Part shown: positions 8,160-17,555 of the stretch, piece by piece
Layout: every line of letters begins with the position of its first letter
Position numbering within the stretch: position 1 is the stretch's first letter
Assembly (NCBI GenBank): GCA_024279425.1
Contig: JAJRRO010000116.1
Location: 1-64,000, forward strand
DNA: 64,000 nucleotides
Direction of reading: 5' to 3'
Source of the DNA: Bacteroidota bacterium
Lineage (GTDB): Bacteria; Bacteroidota; Bacteroidia; Flavobacteriales; Flavobacteriaceae
The notes under the pieces: generated by a model
The model's input: the letters and a program-made list of their open reading frames with translations, nothing else
Told to the model about the DNA's origin: nothing
Databases searched by the model: none
Program-made: the position numbers and the translations under genes

Positions 8160-8466
8160 GAATGAGGGCTATCATCTGTTTAATGGTGATGGTTCTCCCA
8201 TAAGTGTGGTATGGAAGTATAGAATACCCATTTCTGCATGCCGGAACAGAGTGGATCAGCCTGTTGGTATGGGAATGGACCAAGCTCCCTTTCAATCAGG
8301 CCCCAACACCGGTGCGGCAGATGAAAATACCTCGGTCCGAAGAGTTACTGAAATCCAAGACGTTCAATTTGGTAAGGGTGCAATATCTTCTACTGAGGGA
8401 GTCGCTGGTTACGGAGACCTTGGAGGAGGATATAATTTTGTAAAAGTTACTGTTGAGCCAAATTAG
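8155..8466 (+). pseudogene. decayed spondin-domain gene, C-terminal remnant
   Basis: No start codon is present and the reading shifts frame. One frame opens with GYHLFNGDGSPIS, a second continues with EYPFLHAGTE, and the first resumes with VDQPVGMGMDQAPFQSGPN and runs to a TAG at 8464. Together they follow the end of a Spondin_N domain (a Pro-Ile-Ser segment, then AGTEV, QAP, Q.GPNTG). A single missing base after GAG would explain the second shift. The front of the domain is absent, and the remnant begins at the stop codon of the lipoprotein gene, which suggests a deletion plus point decay. Confidence 0.6.
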
Positions 8467-8509
8467 AAAGTAGAAAAATATTTTGGTTGGTTAGTTTTGT
8501 TAATAAAAT

Positions 8510-8539
8510 GGCTCGGGGAAACATTTTTCGGGCCTTTTT
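8510..8539 (+). terminator. Rho-independent terminator
   Basis: The stem GGCTCG pairs with CGGGCC (one G-T pair), and TTTTTC follows. It ends the lipoprotein/spondin remnant transcript. Confidence 0.5.
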
Positions 8540-8559
8540 CGTGATGTATCATATATACA

Positions 8560-9042
8560 TCATTCCCAAGAATCAATCTGGTCGTTCATCTCGTCAAAAC
8601 TATAGCCACCTACAAGTTTTATTCTATACCTAATAGTTATCAATGTAAGCACAACCAACAGTAGATAAAGAAATAGTATCAATACGCCTATTGGAATAAA
8701 AGTTTCTGGAATCACATGACTTTCATATTCGCTATAACTTAAAAGAATAAAAAGCGCGTCGAAAAATCTGAATACGTAAATGAGCAAGACGACATACAGA
8801 GCGAATTCCAAATTCCTCATTTGGGGGTCCGAAATTTCATTTTCATTTATTTTAAACCACATTACATATATAAATACAAAGTGTACCAGGGTCAATACCG
8901 GGAAAATATAATTGTCGAACTTAAAAAGATAAAACTTATTGGTATATAAGCCATAAAAACTAAAGACGATCAAGGTTAGTAAAATAATTATCGAGAGCAA
9001 TAGGCTGGTCTTCCACGAAAATAATCGCAAGAGTAATTTCAT
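8560..9042 (-). CDS. small membrane protein, function unknown
   Basis: This protein of 160 residues has four likely transmembrane helices (about 11-32, 45-63, 80-103 and 115-140) and a short acidic cytoplasmic tail ending in DQIDSWE. No catalytic motif is seen and I do not recognise a named family. It stands alone on the minus strand between a terminator for the plus-strand gene and another small membrane protein gene. Confidence 0.65.
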   Translation of the reverse strand: MKLLLRLFSWKTSLLLSIIILLTLIVFSFYGLYTNKFYLFKFDNYIFPVLTLVHFVFIYVMWFKINENEISDPQMRNLEFALYVVLLIYVFRFFDALFILLSYSEYESHVIPETFIPIGVLILFLYLLLVVLTLITIRYRIKLVGGYSFDEMNDQIDSWE

Positions 9043-9217
9043 TCTAAGTTGGTTTCAAAGTTTTGGGGGAACCCTATATTCCAAACCTAAACGCAACCGA
9101 ATTTTCTTTATTTGAAAAAATCGATGAACAGCATTTTATGTTGAGAACATTAAAAAAAGTGTGGTAAAAGCGCATTTCTTGGCCCGAAAGTATTTGCTTT
9201 TGTCCTCTGATCGATCT

Positions 9218-9655
9218 TTAGGATATCCAACCTTTATTTTGTGACATACGTGCAAATAATACCAATGCCACGCCGACAATGACAATCATAATTGACATAC
9301 CCATTTGATCGTTGCCAACTACTTCAAAAGTATTACTCTTAAAGAACGCATGGGTCATTTGGGCTAAAACCCCTATTAATGAGACAAGCAATAAGGGCCT
9401 TGCCCATTTTTTTCGTAAGAGGAGGGCCAAACACCCCAATGCCCCGCCCCATACAGCAATTGCAAAAGCTGCGGTCACCCATGCCGGTTGTGATTCAAAA
9501 AGCAATCGCTCTACCTGGGACATTTTTTCCAGGCCTTCAATACTCATATAGGCGTCGATCAAATACGCATTAACGCCTAATGCATTCCATACGAATGCAA
9601 CTGCACTAACTATCCAAAACCATAGTGGTGGTTTTACTTTCCCATTGTTTGTCAT
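9218..9655 (-). CDS. four-helix membrane protein, function unknown
   Basis: This protein of 145 residues has four hydrophobic helices (about 12-32, 60-80, 86-104 and 118-138). The first helix contains the WNALGVNAY stretch typical of a small flavobacterial family sometimes labelled as a sugar transporter without evidence. It lacks charged residues within the membrane that would point to transport. The gene is monocistronic, divergent from truA, with an A/T-rich gap of about 150 bp between them. Confidence 0.65.
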   Translation of the reverse strand: MTNNGKVKPPLWFWIVSAVAFVWNALGVNAYLIDAYMSIEGLEKMSQVERLLFESQPAWVTAAFAIAVWGGALGCLALLLRKKWARPLLLVSLIGVLAQMTHAFFKSNTFEVVGNDQMGMSIMIVIVGVALVLFARMSQNKGWIS

Positions 9656-9809
9656 TACAATATGTTTCGTTGATTACTGCTTTTAAAATACAAAATTTAT
9701 AGCAATGAGGTTTCATCTTCTAATCCATAGAAGATCCTCCTCTCATATTTATCAATCCAAAATAGATTGTCGTTTTTGCATAAATATTACTTTTATAGAA
9801 ATTTAATAA

Positions 9810-10595
9810 ATGGCACAACATCGTTTTTTTTACGTTATAAAGCTTCAATTTTTGGGGTTTAGATATAGTGGTTGGCAAAAGCAACCGCACCAAAAGACCA
9901 TAGAAGGGATGTTGTCAAAGACTTTGAAATTTGTCTTGCCGGGGTGTAGCTTCAAGATTTTGGGTGCGGGTCGCACTGATGCTAAGGTCTCAGCTTTAGA
10001 GGCGGCCTTTGAACTGTTCTTGGATGATTGTCCGATTGAAGATCTTGAGGCATTTTTGGCTCTTTTCAATAAAAATCTTCCCCAAGACATCAGGGCCACT
10101 ACTATTCGCGAGGTAGATGCATCTTTTAATATTATTAAAAACCCAAAGAGCAAGGAATATGTATATTTTTTTTCATATGGAGAGAAAAACCATCCTTTTA
10201 GCGCTCCGTTTATTACCAACGTATTGGAAGAATTGGATTTGCAACTCATGATAAGCGCTACTAAATTGTTTGAAGGGGATCATGACTTTTCAGCCTATAC
10301 GGTAAAAGGGCAAGACCAATCCAAAACGTTGAGATGTATTGATGTTTGTGAAATACGCGAGAATAATATTCTTAAGGCAAGTTTTTTTCCTGAAAAGTCG
10401 TACGCCCTTCATGTCGAGGGCAAAGGTTTTATGAGATATCAAATACGAATGATGATGGGAGCGCTGATCCAATTGGGGAAGGGCCAGTTGCATTATGATG
10501 ACATTGTAGAATCCCTTACTGAAAACAATAATGTGCAGTTGACATACGTCGCCCCTGGATCCGGACTTTTATTGAATCGTTTGGAACTGGACTAA
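9810..10595 (+). CDS. truA: tRNA pseudouridine(38-40) synthase TruA
   Basis: The enzyme converts uridines 38-40 in the anticodon arm of tRNAs to pseudouridine. Its 261 residues match the family length. The diagnostic motif GAGRTDAKVSA carries the catalytic Asp57, and the C-terminal half shows FMRYQIRMMMGAL, the usual RNA-facing helix. Position 58-60 has Ala-Lys-Val where many homologues have Ala-Gly-Val/His, a mild deviation. It is a housekeeping gene and is followed by two hydrolase genes on the same strand. Confidence 0.9.
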   Translation: MAQHRFFYVIKLQFLGFRYSGWQKQPHQKTIEGMLSKTLKFVLPGCSFKILGAGRTDAKVSALEAAFELFLDDCPIEDLEAFLALFNKNLPQDIRATTIREVDASFNIIKNPKSKEYVYFFSYGEKNHPFSAPFITNVLEELDLQLMISATKLFEGDHDFSAYTVKGQDQSKTLRCIDVCEIRENNILKASFFPEKSYALHVEGKGFMRYQIRMMMGALIQLGKGQLHYDDIVESLTENNNVQLTYVAPGSGLLLNRLELD

Positions 10596-10642
10596 CATAG
10601 CTTCGCAATATTTTTTTGTACATTGGTATTAAACAGCAACAG

Positions 10643-11518
10643 ATGCAATATTGGGTTTATCTTGCCTTATTGGTTTTGGGAATTTACCTTGGGATAAGTA
10701 TTCTACTGTATTTTTTACAAGATTACTTGATGTTTAAACCAGAAAAGCTACCGAAGGATTTTGAATTTTACTATGAAAATCAAGAAATAGAGGAGTATAA
10801 CATGGAAACCAGGGATGGTGCCATCTTAAATGGACTGCGGTTTGTGACAAAAAATCCAAGGGGGATTGTATTCTACCTCAAGGGGAATTCCAAAAGCATA
10901 AAAGGTTGGGGTAAGTTCGCAGTTGATTTCACCCGTCATGGTTATGATGTTCTAATGGTAGATTATAGGGGTTTTGGAAAGAGCACAGGGAGGCGGACCC
11001 AGAAAGCCATAAAAAGAGATTTGCAAATGGTCTATAACAAGATAAAGGAGAATGTTTCTGAGAAATACATCATTCTTTATGGACGTTCGCTAGGTTCTGG
11101 GTTTGCCGCCAAACTGGCTTCAATGAATAATCCTAGGATGTTGATTTTAGATGCTCCTTACTACAGTTTAAGCAAGGTAGCAATGAAATACATTCCTTTT
11201 ATGCCACTATCAATACTCCTGAAGTTCCCGATGCCAACATACAAGTGGTTGAAATACGTAAATTGTCCCATTCATATCATTCATGGTACCGATGACAAAT
11301 TAATACCCTATAGGACAAGTGTGAAATTGTCTAAGATAAAGCCAAACTCCACAAGATTGTATACCGTTATTGGCGGTGGACATAAAAATTTGAATACATT
11401 TTCATCGTATCATAGGATGTTGAGCGAAATTATCACCAGTAAACCAAAGGCCATTGACTTGGAAGGTTCAAGCATTAACGTGAGACTTTCCCCAAAAAAG
11501 ACCAATGCAAAAGTTTAA
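10643..11518 (+). CDS. alpha/beta hydrolase, membrane-anchored (first of tandem pair)
   Basis: A serine hydrolase of the BEM46/ABHD13-like type. I start at the ATG at 10643 (MQYWVYLALL, 291 residues); an upstream TTG at 10616 would add nine residues without homology. One N-terminal helix anchors it. The catalytic triad is visible: nucleophile Ser in YGRSLGSG, Asp in HGTDDKLIP, His in GGGHKN. The oxyanion region reads YLKGNSKS, where most relatives have HGN, a notable change that may affect activity. It overlaps the next, clearly paralogous, gene by 14 bp. The natural substrate is unknown. Confidence 0.85.
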   Translation: MQYWVYLALLVLGIYLGISILLYFLQDYLMFKPEKLPKDFEFYYENQEIEEYNMETRDGAILNGLRFVTKNPRGIVFYLKGNSKSIKGWGKFAVDFTRHGYDVLMVDYRGFGKSTGRRTQKAIKRDLQMVYNKIKENVSEKYIILYGRSLGSGFAAKLASMNNPRMLILDAPYYSLSKVAMKYIPFMPLSILLKFPMPTYKWLKYVNCPIHIIHGTDDKLIPYRTSVKLSKIKPNSTRLYTVIGGGHKNLNTFSSYHRMLSEIITSKPKAIDLEGSSINVRLSPKKTNAKV

Positions 11519-12302
11519 AAGAATAGCAGGGGTATTACTTCTTATGTATATTTTTACTGTTATTATGATAAATTTTCTTCAGGAAAAAATGATTTTTCTT
11601 CCCACCAAATTACCAGGAGATTATGAGTATTCTTTCGTTCATGATTTTGAAGAGGTGAATTTAACGACTATAGAGGGATATTCCCTCAATGCTATTCATT
11701 TTAAGAAAGTTAACCCCAAGGGTCTGATTCTTTACTTTCATGGAAATGCCGGTGATTTATCACGTTGGGGGGACATAGCTACTTTCTTTGTCGAGAGAAA
11801 TTATGATGTTCTGGTAATGGATTATAGGACCTTTGGTAAAAGTACAGGCGAGTTAAGCGAACAAGCCCTACATGACGATGCGCAACTCTTCTATGACTAT
11901 GTCTTAAAACAATATGAAGAAGAGCGAATTTCACTTTATGGTCGTTCTCTGGGCACGGGAATTGCAACAAAATTGGCTTCTATAAATAAGCCGAACAAAC
12001 TAATTTTGGAAACACCATATTATAGTTTACTTGATGTGGCCAATAATCGTTTCCCTTTTTTGCCAATAAAATGGTCAATGAAATATAAGCTGTTGTCTTA
12101 TGAATATATCCAAGAGGTAACTTGCCCTATTTCTATTTTCCATGGGACTGATGATAAGGTCGTATCCTATGCTTCAGGAAAGCGGCTTTTTGAATCTATT
12201 CCAACTGGGAAAAAAACATTTTACACCATTGATGGTGGTAGTCACAACAATCTGGTCCAGTTCAACGATTATTTAAACGGAATGGAGGAAGTCCTGAAAT
12301 AA
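11505..12302 (+). CDS. alpha/beta hydrolase, membrane-anchored (second of tandem pair)
   Basis: The protein of 265 residues has the same architecture as the preceding one: an N-terminal membrane helix (about 7-25), oxyanion motif YFHGNAGDLS, nucleophile elbow YGRSLGTG, Asp in HGTDDKVVS and His in GGSHNN. The two share blocks such as VMDYRTFGKS versus VDYRGFGKS, so they arose by tandem duplication. This copy keeps the canonical HGNAG motif that the first copy has lost. The gene ends 1 bp from the convergent cysM. Confidence 0.88.
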   Translation: MQKFKRIAGVLLLMYIFTVIMINFLQEKMIFLPTKLPGDYEYSFVHDFEEVNLTTIEGYSLNAIHFKKVNPKGLILYFHGNAGDLSRWGDIATFFVERNYDVLVMDYRTFGKSTGELSEQALHDDAQLFYDYVLKQYEEERISLYGRSLGTGIATKLASINKPNKLILETPYYSLLDVANNRFPFLPIKWSMKYKLLSYEYIQEVTCPISIFHGTDDKVVSYASGKRLFESIPTGKKTFYTIDGGSHNNLVQFNDYLNGMEEVLK

Positions 12303-12303
12303 A

Positions 12304-13188
12304 TCAATCAAATAAATCGGAGGAGAGATACCTGTCTCCCCTGTCACATACGATAGAAACTATTGTTCCATGTTCCAAGGTAGAGGCCAATCGTAAGGCA
12401 GCAGCAGCAGCACCTCCACTACTCATACCGGCAAATATACCTTCCTCTTTGGCTAATCTTTTTGCTATCTCGGTTGCTTCCTCCGTACTGACTTCGATAA
12501 CCTGATCTACCTTTTTAGGATTGAATATTTTAGGGAGATAAGCTTCAGACCATTTTCGAATCCCGGGAATTTTAGAATCATCAGTGGGTTGAACGCCAAC
12601 TATTTGAATATCCGGATTCTGTTCCTTTAAAAAGGTCGAAGTTCCCATAATGGTACCTGTTGTTCCCATGGCAGAAACAAAATGCGTGATTTCACCTTGG
12701 GTATCTCTCCATATTTCAGGGCCAGTAGTTTTGTAATGGGCTTTCCAGTTATCATCATTGGCAAACTGATTCAACATCAAATAGCCTTCATCCTTGACCT
12801 TGGCCTCGGCATAGTCCCGAGCACCTTCGATACCCTCATCCGACGATGTCAAGATTACTTTGGCTCCATAGGCTTTCATTGTTTGTACGCGCTCTTTGGT
12901 GGAGTTCTCAGGCATTACCAATTCAATGTTCAAACCGTAAATTCCAGAAATCATTGCCAAGGCTATCCCAGTATTGCCACTTGTTGCTTCAATAAGTTTT
13001 GAATCTTTTGAAATTGTACCTTTTTCCAATCCTGCAGTAATCATACTAAAGGCGGCCCGGTCTTTGACGCTTCCTCCAGGATTGTGACCTTCCAATTTGA
13101 AAAGAAGTTTAACCTTGGGGTTTTGATTCAATACTTTGGAAATGACCAAAGGGGTATTTCCTATTAAATCCAATATGCTTTTAGACAT
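12304..13188 (-). CDS. cysM: cysteine synthase B
   Basis: This PLP enzyme makes L-cysteine from O-acetylserine and sulfide or thiosulfate. Its 294 residues are typical of CysM. The PLP lysine is Lys42 in [11 protein letters not shown], the phosphate/substrate loop TSGNTG lies at 69-74, and the C-terminal loop [10 protein letters not shown] is present. It overlaps the upstream cysE by 8 bp, so the two enzymes of the cysteine branch are made from one transcript. Confidence 0.92.
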   Translation of the reverse strand: MSKSILDLIGNTPLVISKVLNQNPKVKLLFKLEGHNPGGSVKDRAAFSMITAGLEKGTISKDSKLIEATSGNTGIALAMISGIYGLNIELVMPENSTKERVQTMKAYGAKVILTSSDEGIEGARDYAEAKVKDEGYLMLNQFANDDNWKAHYKTTGPEIWRDTQGEITHFVSAMGTTGTIMGTSTFLKEQNPDIQIVGVQPTDDSKIPGIRKWSEAYLPKIFNPKKVDQVIEVSTEEATEIAKRLAKEEGIFAGMSSGGAAAAALRLASTLEHGTIVSIVCDRGDRYLSSDLFD

Positions 13189-13972
13189 TGGTTATGGTTT
13201 TTATTTTTATTTCCGGAGTATGGAAAACTGTTGAATTAGGGGGTACGGAGGTAGTGACCCAAGCATTGCCACCAATGACACTATTGGCACCAATAACTGT
13301 TTCTCCCCCCAATATAGTAGCGTTGGCGTAAATGGTCACATTGTCCTCGATGGTTGGGTGTCTTTTGGTTTGCTGCAGCCCTTTGGTAACATAGAGTGCC
13401 CCTAAAGTAACTCCCTGATAGATTTTGACGTTATCCTTGATAATCGCCGATTCACCAATGACAACACCGGTTGCATGATCAATAAAGAACGATTTACCAA
13501 TATGGGCGCCAGGGTTAATGTCAACACCTGTTCTGCTGTGTGCGTATTCTGTCATTAAGCGGGGAACTAATGGAAAACCTTCTTTATAAAGCTCATGGGC
13601 AAGACGATAAATAGCAATGGCATAAAACCCAGGGTAGGCCATATAGACTTCCTCTATCGACATTGATGCCGGATCGCAATCAACGATGGCCTCTGCATCA
13701 AGGTTCAGGTTCTCCAATACTCTGGGTAATGCTGTTAAGTACCTTTCCCAAATTTTACTACAAGGTTTGCCGGTTTCCCAGCACGCCATTTCGGTTAGCT
13801 CACTAAAAACATCTTCTAACTTTTTCAGATTTATATCAACAGGAGTGTCGATGTCAAAAAGGGTATAGAAAAGTCTATTGGTAAACAATTCTACCTTTTC
13901 CTTTAAGGCAAACCTCAAATTGGGTTGCTTTTTGTTTTGCTGAATCTTTTCAATTATTGATTGGTAGTCCAT
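13181..13972 (-). CDS. cysE: serine O-acetyltransferase
   Basis: The enzyme acetylates L-serine with acetyl-CoA, the first step of cysteine synthesis. Of its 263 residues, the N-terminal half is helical, and the C-terminal half is a left-handed beta-helix built of hexapeptide repeats, with the catalytic His-containing stretches [12 protein letters not shown] and [13 protein letters not shown] followed by YQGVTLGA. The form with a long N-terminal region (SATase/EpsC type) is common in Bacteroidota. It is first in a two-gene operon with cysM and has a good -7 box 21 bp before the ATG. Confidence 0.92.
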   Translation of the reverse strand: MDYQSIIEKIQQNKKQPNLRFALKEKVELFTNRLFYTLFDIDTPVDINLKKLEDVFSELTEMACWETGKPCSKIWERYLTALPRVLENLNLDAEAIVDCDPASMSIEEVYMAYPGFYAIAIYRLAHELYKEGFPLVPRLMTEYAHSRTGVDINPGAHIGKSFFIDHATGVVIGESAIIKDNVKIYQGVTLGALYVTKGLQQTKRHPTIEDNVTIYANATILGGETVIGANSVIGGNAWVTTSVPPNSTVFHTPEIKIKTITNV

Positions 13973-13992
13973 ATGTATCTTATTACATCTTC

Positions 13993-14000
13993 AAAATTAA
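13993..14000 (-). promoter_or_regulatory. Bacteroidota -7 box for cysE-cysM
   Basis: On the minus strand this reads TAATTTTG, an exact TAnnTTTG match, 21 bp before the cysE ATG. The transcript leader would be about 15 nt. No obvious TTG -33 element is present. Confidence 0.5.
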
Positions 14001-14067
14001 CTATATTTTTAAAAGGAGTTTATTCCATTTGGTTAACTTTAGCATAAAATAACCGTAATTAAGTCGT

Positions 14068-14748
14068 ATGCAGAACCCTGTAATTACTAAAGAAACATTT
14101 CTTTTTTTAAATGAATTGGAAAAAAACAATAATAGGGAATGGTTTGCTGATAACAAACCAGAATTCAAGGCCATTGAGACAGATGTCAAAGCATTCTATG
14201 CCGCTTCAATGGATAATTTGAAGCTCCATGATGAAATAGAAAAAATGAAAATTTTCCGCATTTATAGAGATATACGTTTCTCCAAGGACAAAAGACCTTA
14301 TAAAAGTCATTTTGGAGGTTCATTCGCAAGAGCCGGAGCCAAGCTCAGGGGCGGTTATTACATACACCTAAAACCTGGAGATAGCTTTATTGCCACAGGT
14401 TTTTGGGAACCCAACAAGGAAGACCTTTTAAGAATTCGGAAGGAGTTAGAACTAGACGCTGATGAATTTCGTAAGGTAGTAGGAAATAAGAAGCTCAAGA
14501 ATATTTGGGGTGATATTGTAGGCGATGAGGTGAAAACCGCACCCAAAAGCTTTGATAAGGAACACCGCAATATTGATTTGATAAGAAAGAAACAATATAT
14601 TTTCGTCAGAAAATTTTCAGATAAAGAGGTATTGTCCAAAAATTTCGGGAAACAGGTAAACGACTCCTTCAAGGCGATACGCCCATATTTTGATTTAATG
14701 AGTGATATACTTACAACAAATTTAAACGGGGAATCAATGCTGAACTAA
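14068..14748 (+). CDS. DUF2461 family protein
   Basis: The 226 residues match the DUF2461 (TIGR02453) family: an N-terminal helix with NNREWFADNKPE, the central FRIYRDIRFSKDKRPYK block, and GGYYIHLKPGDSFIATGFW. The family is widespread and structurally related to fungal and plant proteins, but its biochemical role is not established. No signal peptide is present. The gene overlaps the convergent small gene at 14734 by 15 bp at the 3' ends. Confidence 0.88.
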   Translation: MQNPVITKETFLFLNELEKNNNREWFADNKPEFKAIETDVKAFYAASMDNLKLHDEIEKMKIFRIYRDIRFSKDKRPYKSHFGGSFARAGAKLRGGYYIHLKPGDSFIATGFWEPNKEDLLRIRKELELDADEFRKVVGNKKLKNIWGDIVGDEVKTAPKSFDKEHRNIDLIRKKQYIFVRKFSDKEVLSKNFGKQVNDSFKAIRPYFDLMSDILTTNLNGESMLN

Positions 14749-15078
14749 AAATTGAATTTCAAACAATTGTACCTGATCCTTTAATCGGGCAATTACCATA
14801 TTCATCATGCGTTTGTTCAGGGCCGATGAATTTTGGATATATGTTTCGTATTCTTCAACCGTAAATTGACCAATAACCATTCCTTTTAGGGAGTTCCTAA
14901 ACTTTATATCTTTCTGAATGGCATTTTCGATATAACCTAGTCGATTTTCAGGACCTAGTTCATGATATCTATTTTTATGCTTGGCAATATAATTTTGAAA
15001 GGCAGCTACCAATAAGGTGTTTTGTAGTTTTAGTATCGGCCTTAGGGTCCTGTTTTGAAACTGCTCATTAAAACTCAT
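14734..15078 (-). CDS. small flavobacterial protein, function unknown
   Basis: I place the start at 15078 (MSFNEQFQN, 114 residues). An upstream frame to 15147 adds a Ser/Pro-rich lead that does not look conserved. The body (RPILKLQNTLLVAAFQNY, later GMVIGQFTVEEYETY) belongs to a family common in Flavobacteriaceae that is often labelled 'glyoxalase' in databases, but no glyoxalase metal ligands are visible. It is all-helical and cytoplasmic. Confidence 0.7.
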   Translation of the reverse strand: MSFNEQFQNRTLRPILKLQNTLLVAAFQNYIAKHKNRYHELGPENRLGYIENAIQKDIKFRNSLKGMVIGQFTVEEYETYIQNSSALNKRMMNMVIARLKDQVQLFEIQFLVQH

Positions 15079-15301
15079 AAAAGGCGTAACCTTTGCTGAT
15101 GAAATTTGTGGACGCATTTGCAGAAGACTATGGGATCGATCACACATATCACAAAGTTTTATTAAAGGTAAAGCATTAAATCATCGGCTTAATTGGGGAG
15201 GTCTATAGTTTTTAACGAGGTTATGAACACTTTTTTTAACTTAAAAAATGGCGAAATGTGACCGGCGAAATTTTTAACGCCAATCTTTTATCAGTAGTTT
15301 T

Positions 15302-16204
15302 ATGCCTATGAAATTCGGAAAAGTAAAACGTCCAGAACTTGTTGATTTTACTATCCCTAAGGACCACCCTGATACAGAGGTGGTATTGTCAGGTTCTAAA
15401 AAAGAGGGACCCATTGAGATTTATGTAGGCTGTGCCAAATGGAACAGACAGGATTTAAAGAATTTTTATCCAAGGGGTACCAAAGATGAGCTGCAATACT
15501 ATGCTTCACAATTCAACAGTATTGAGTTGAACGCTACTTTTTACCGTATTTTTCCTGTGGAGCAGTATTCCAAATGGTATGATAAGACACCGGAAGAGTT
15601 TAAGTTTTTTCCGAAGATTGTTCAAAATGTAAGCCATTTGAGAAGGCTAAATGAACAAGTGTATCCTATCTTGGATGAATATTTGAATATTACCTCAAAC
15701 CTAAAGGAGAAATTAGGTACGATTTTTCTACAAATGCACGGTAATTTTGGACCTAAGAACTGGGATAGAGTTGTTCGTTTTGTGGAATATTGGCCCAAGC
15801 AATTTCCGTTGGCCATAGAATTTAGGCATACAGATTGGTTTACCGATGAAAAGGTTGCCCAAGAACTCTATCATTTGCTCGAGGAAAACAACATTGCCAA
15901 TATATTGGTTGATACTGCAGGTAGAAGAGACTTAATGCATATGCGATTAACCAACAATGAGGCCTTTATTAGATATGTAGGGGCCAATCATGAAAGCGAT
16001 TACTCCCGGCTCGATGATTGGGTGGATAAATTGTATAATTGGAAACAAAAAGGATTGAAAAAAATCCATTTTTTTGTTCACCAGAACCTAGAATTGGAAT
16101 CCCCTCTGCTCTCGGCCTATTTTATCCCAAAATTGAATAAAAAAATGGGATGCAATTTGAAGATACCCCAAACTTTATTGGGCTCTGGCCCCAAGCTTTT
16201 TTAG
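15302..16204 (+). CDS. DUF72 family protein
   Basis: The protein has 300 residues in the DUF72 (YecE-like) TIM-barrel fold. Diagnostic segments are IYVGCAKWNRQDLKNFYP at the first strand, SQFNSIELNATFYRIF, FKFFPKIVQNVSHL, and a late FVHQNLE where many members have FNNH. The family is widespread and its function unproven; a nuclease-like or isomerase-like fold has been proposed. The first 35 residues before the first strand are longer than in many homologues. Confidence 0.87.
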   Translation: MPMKFGKVKRPELVDFTIPKDHPDTEVVLSGSKKEGPIEIYVGCAKWNRQDLKNFYPRGTKDELQYYASQFNSIELNATFYRIFPVEQYSKWYDKTPEEFKFFPKIVQNVSHLRRLNEQVYPILDEYLNITSNLKEKLGTIFLQMHGNFGPKNWDRVVRFVEYWPKQFPLAIEFRHTDWFTDEKVAQELYHLLEENNIANILVDTAGRRDLMHMRLTNNEAFIRYVGANHESDYSRLDDWVDKLYNWKQKGLKKIHFFVHQNLELESPLLSAYFIPKLNKKMGCNLKIPQTLLGSGPKLF

Positions 16205-16243
16205 GCTTTTAAAATTTGAAGTATTCTCTGTAACCCTAGATTA

Positions 16244-17362
16244 TTAACCCTTGGAAAGCTCTACAGCGACCGCCTGAACCTCGTCCAGAACTCGTAATAG
16301 ATTGCCTCCCCAAAGTTTTTCAATCTCTGTTTCTGAGTACCCTCTTTTAACAAGCTCGGCCGTAACATTCATAGTTTCCGAGGCATCGGACCAACCTTGG
16401 ATTCCACCACCTCCATCAAAGTCTGAGCTAATACCAACATGATCAATGCCTATTAAATCTACCATGTAGTCGATATGGTCTACCAAATCGGAGACATTGA
16501 CTTTTTTCAAGGCATCAGGTTCGTTAGTGGCCTTCAAGTAAGAACGAAAGGCAACGGTTTGTACCACTCCGCCATTTTCTTTGAGCAAATGCAACTGTTC
16601 ATCATCCAAATTTCTACTATGGTCACACAAGGCCCTGGCAGATGAATGGGAGGCGATAATCGGGGCTTTGGATAGCTTGACCATCTGAATCATAGACTCC
16701 TTTGAGGGGTGTGATATATCTATCATTATCCCAAGTCTATTCATCTCTTTTACAGCCTTTTTGCCTAGGTTACTTAAACCGTTATGCAACCATTCTCCAT
16801 CCTTTTCACCAGTATTCGAATCACAAAATTGACTATGGCCATTATGGGATAGGGAAATGTATCTTGCCCCTAATTCATGGAACTTTTCAAAGTTCGAAAG
16901 ATCTTCGCCCATAGGGTATGCATTTTCAACACCGATCATAGCAACTTTTTTACCTGAGGCATTAATACGGTGTACATCGTCTGAGCTTAGGGCAAGTTCA
17001 ATTTTATCCGGGGCTATTTCTTCACAAAGCCGATGAATAGCATCGAATTTCGCCATAGCATTCGATTTTGCCTTTTCATACCCCTTTGTATTCAATGAAT
17101 CTTGACCGGTATAAACAATGAGCCAAGAAACATCAAGCCCGCCTTCTTCCATCTTTGGAATATTTACCTGTGTATCGAGTCGCTGGGTATAGTTGATAGA
17201 GTCCGTAAAATTAGCAACATTTATATCGTCATGCGTGTCAATTGTAATGATTTTTTTATGAATTTTCGCAACCACTCTACTGTCGTTCAGCTCTGTTTTT
17301 TTCACTGTCTGAGCACATGAGAGTAGCACTAAAAGGCCACCTAGGCACATTGAATATTTCAT
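16244..17362 (-). CDS. membrane dipeptidase (peptidase M19), lipoprotein
   Basis: The signal sequence ends in a lipobox (LLSCAQ), so the enzyme is lipid-anchored outside the cytoplasm. Its 372 residues include the M19 metal-binding segments: TIDTHDDIN (His-x-Asp), a central Glu in MIGVENAYPMG, MIDISHPS, and IASHSSARAL, then HVGISSDFDGGGG. The family hydrolyses dipeptides with a zinc pair and includes renal-dipeptidase-like enzymes. The gene is monocistronic and convergent with the DUF72 gene. Confidence 0.9.
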   Translation of the reverse strand: MKYSMCLGGLLVLLSCAQTVKKTELNDSRVVAKIHKKIITIDTHDDINVANFTDSINYTQRLDTQVNIPKMEEGGLDVSWLIVYTGQDSLNTKGYEKAKSNAMAKFDAIHRLCEEIAPDKIELALSSDDVHRINASGKKVAMIGVENAYPMGEDLSNFEKFHELGARYISLSHNGHSQFCDSNTGEKDGEWLHNGLSNLGKKAVKEMNRLGIMIDISHPSKESMIQMVKLSKAPIIASHSSARALCDHSRNLDDEQLHLLKENGGVVQTVAFRSYLKATNEPDALKKVNVSDLVDHIDYMVDLIGIDHVGISSDFDGGGGIQGWSDASETMNVTAELVKRGYSETEIEKLWGGNLLRVLDEVQAVAVELSKG

Positions 17363-17555
17363 GTCATAATTTTTGTATACCTACAAATAAAGCAATTTGA
17401 CAACAAAAAATGCTGATCAGATAACAAATAATTGCAGAAGCTTGATGAATTGGTGAGTTTTATGATGTGTATTGATATTTTCAAAGCCTGGCGTTATCAG
17501 CCAAATGGAAAGATGCATAAAGAAAAAATAAAACACTAACCAAACCATTATTAAC

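Noticed and set aside
8204-8443. Intact 79- or 86-codon genes after the lipoprotein
   Set aside because: The spondin-like motifs are split between these two frames, so they are better read as one decayed gene.
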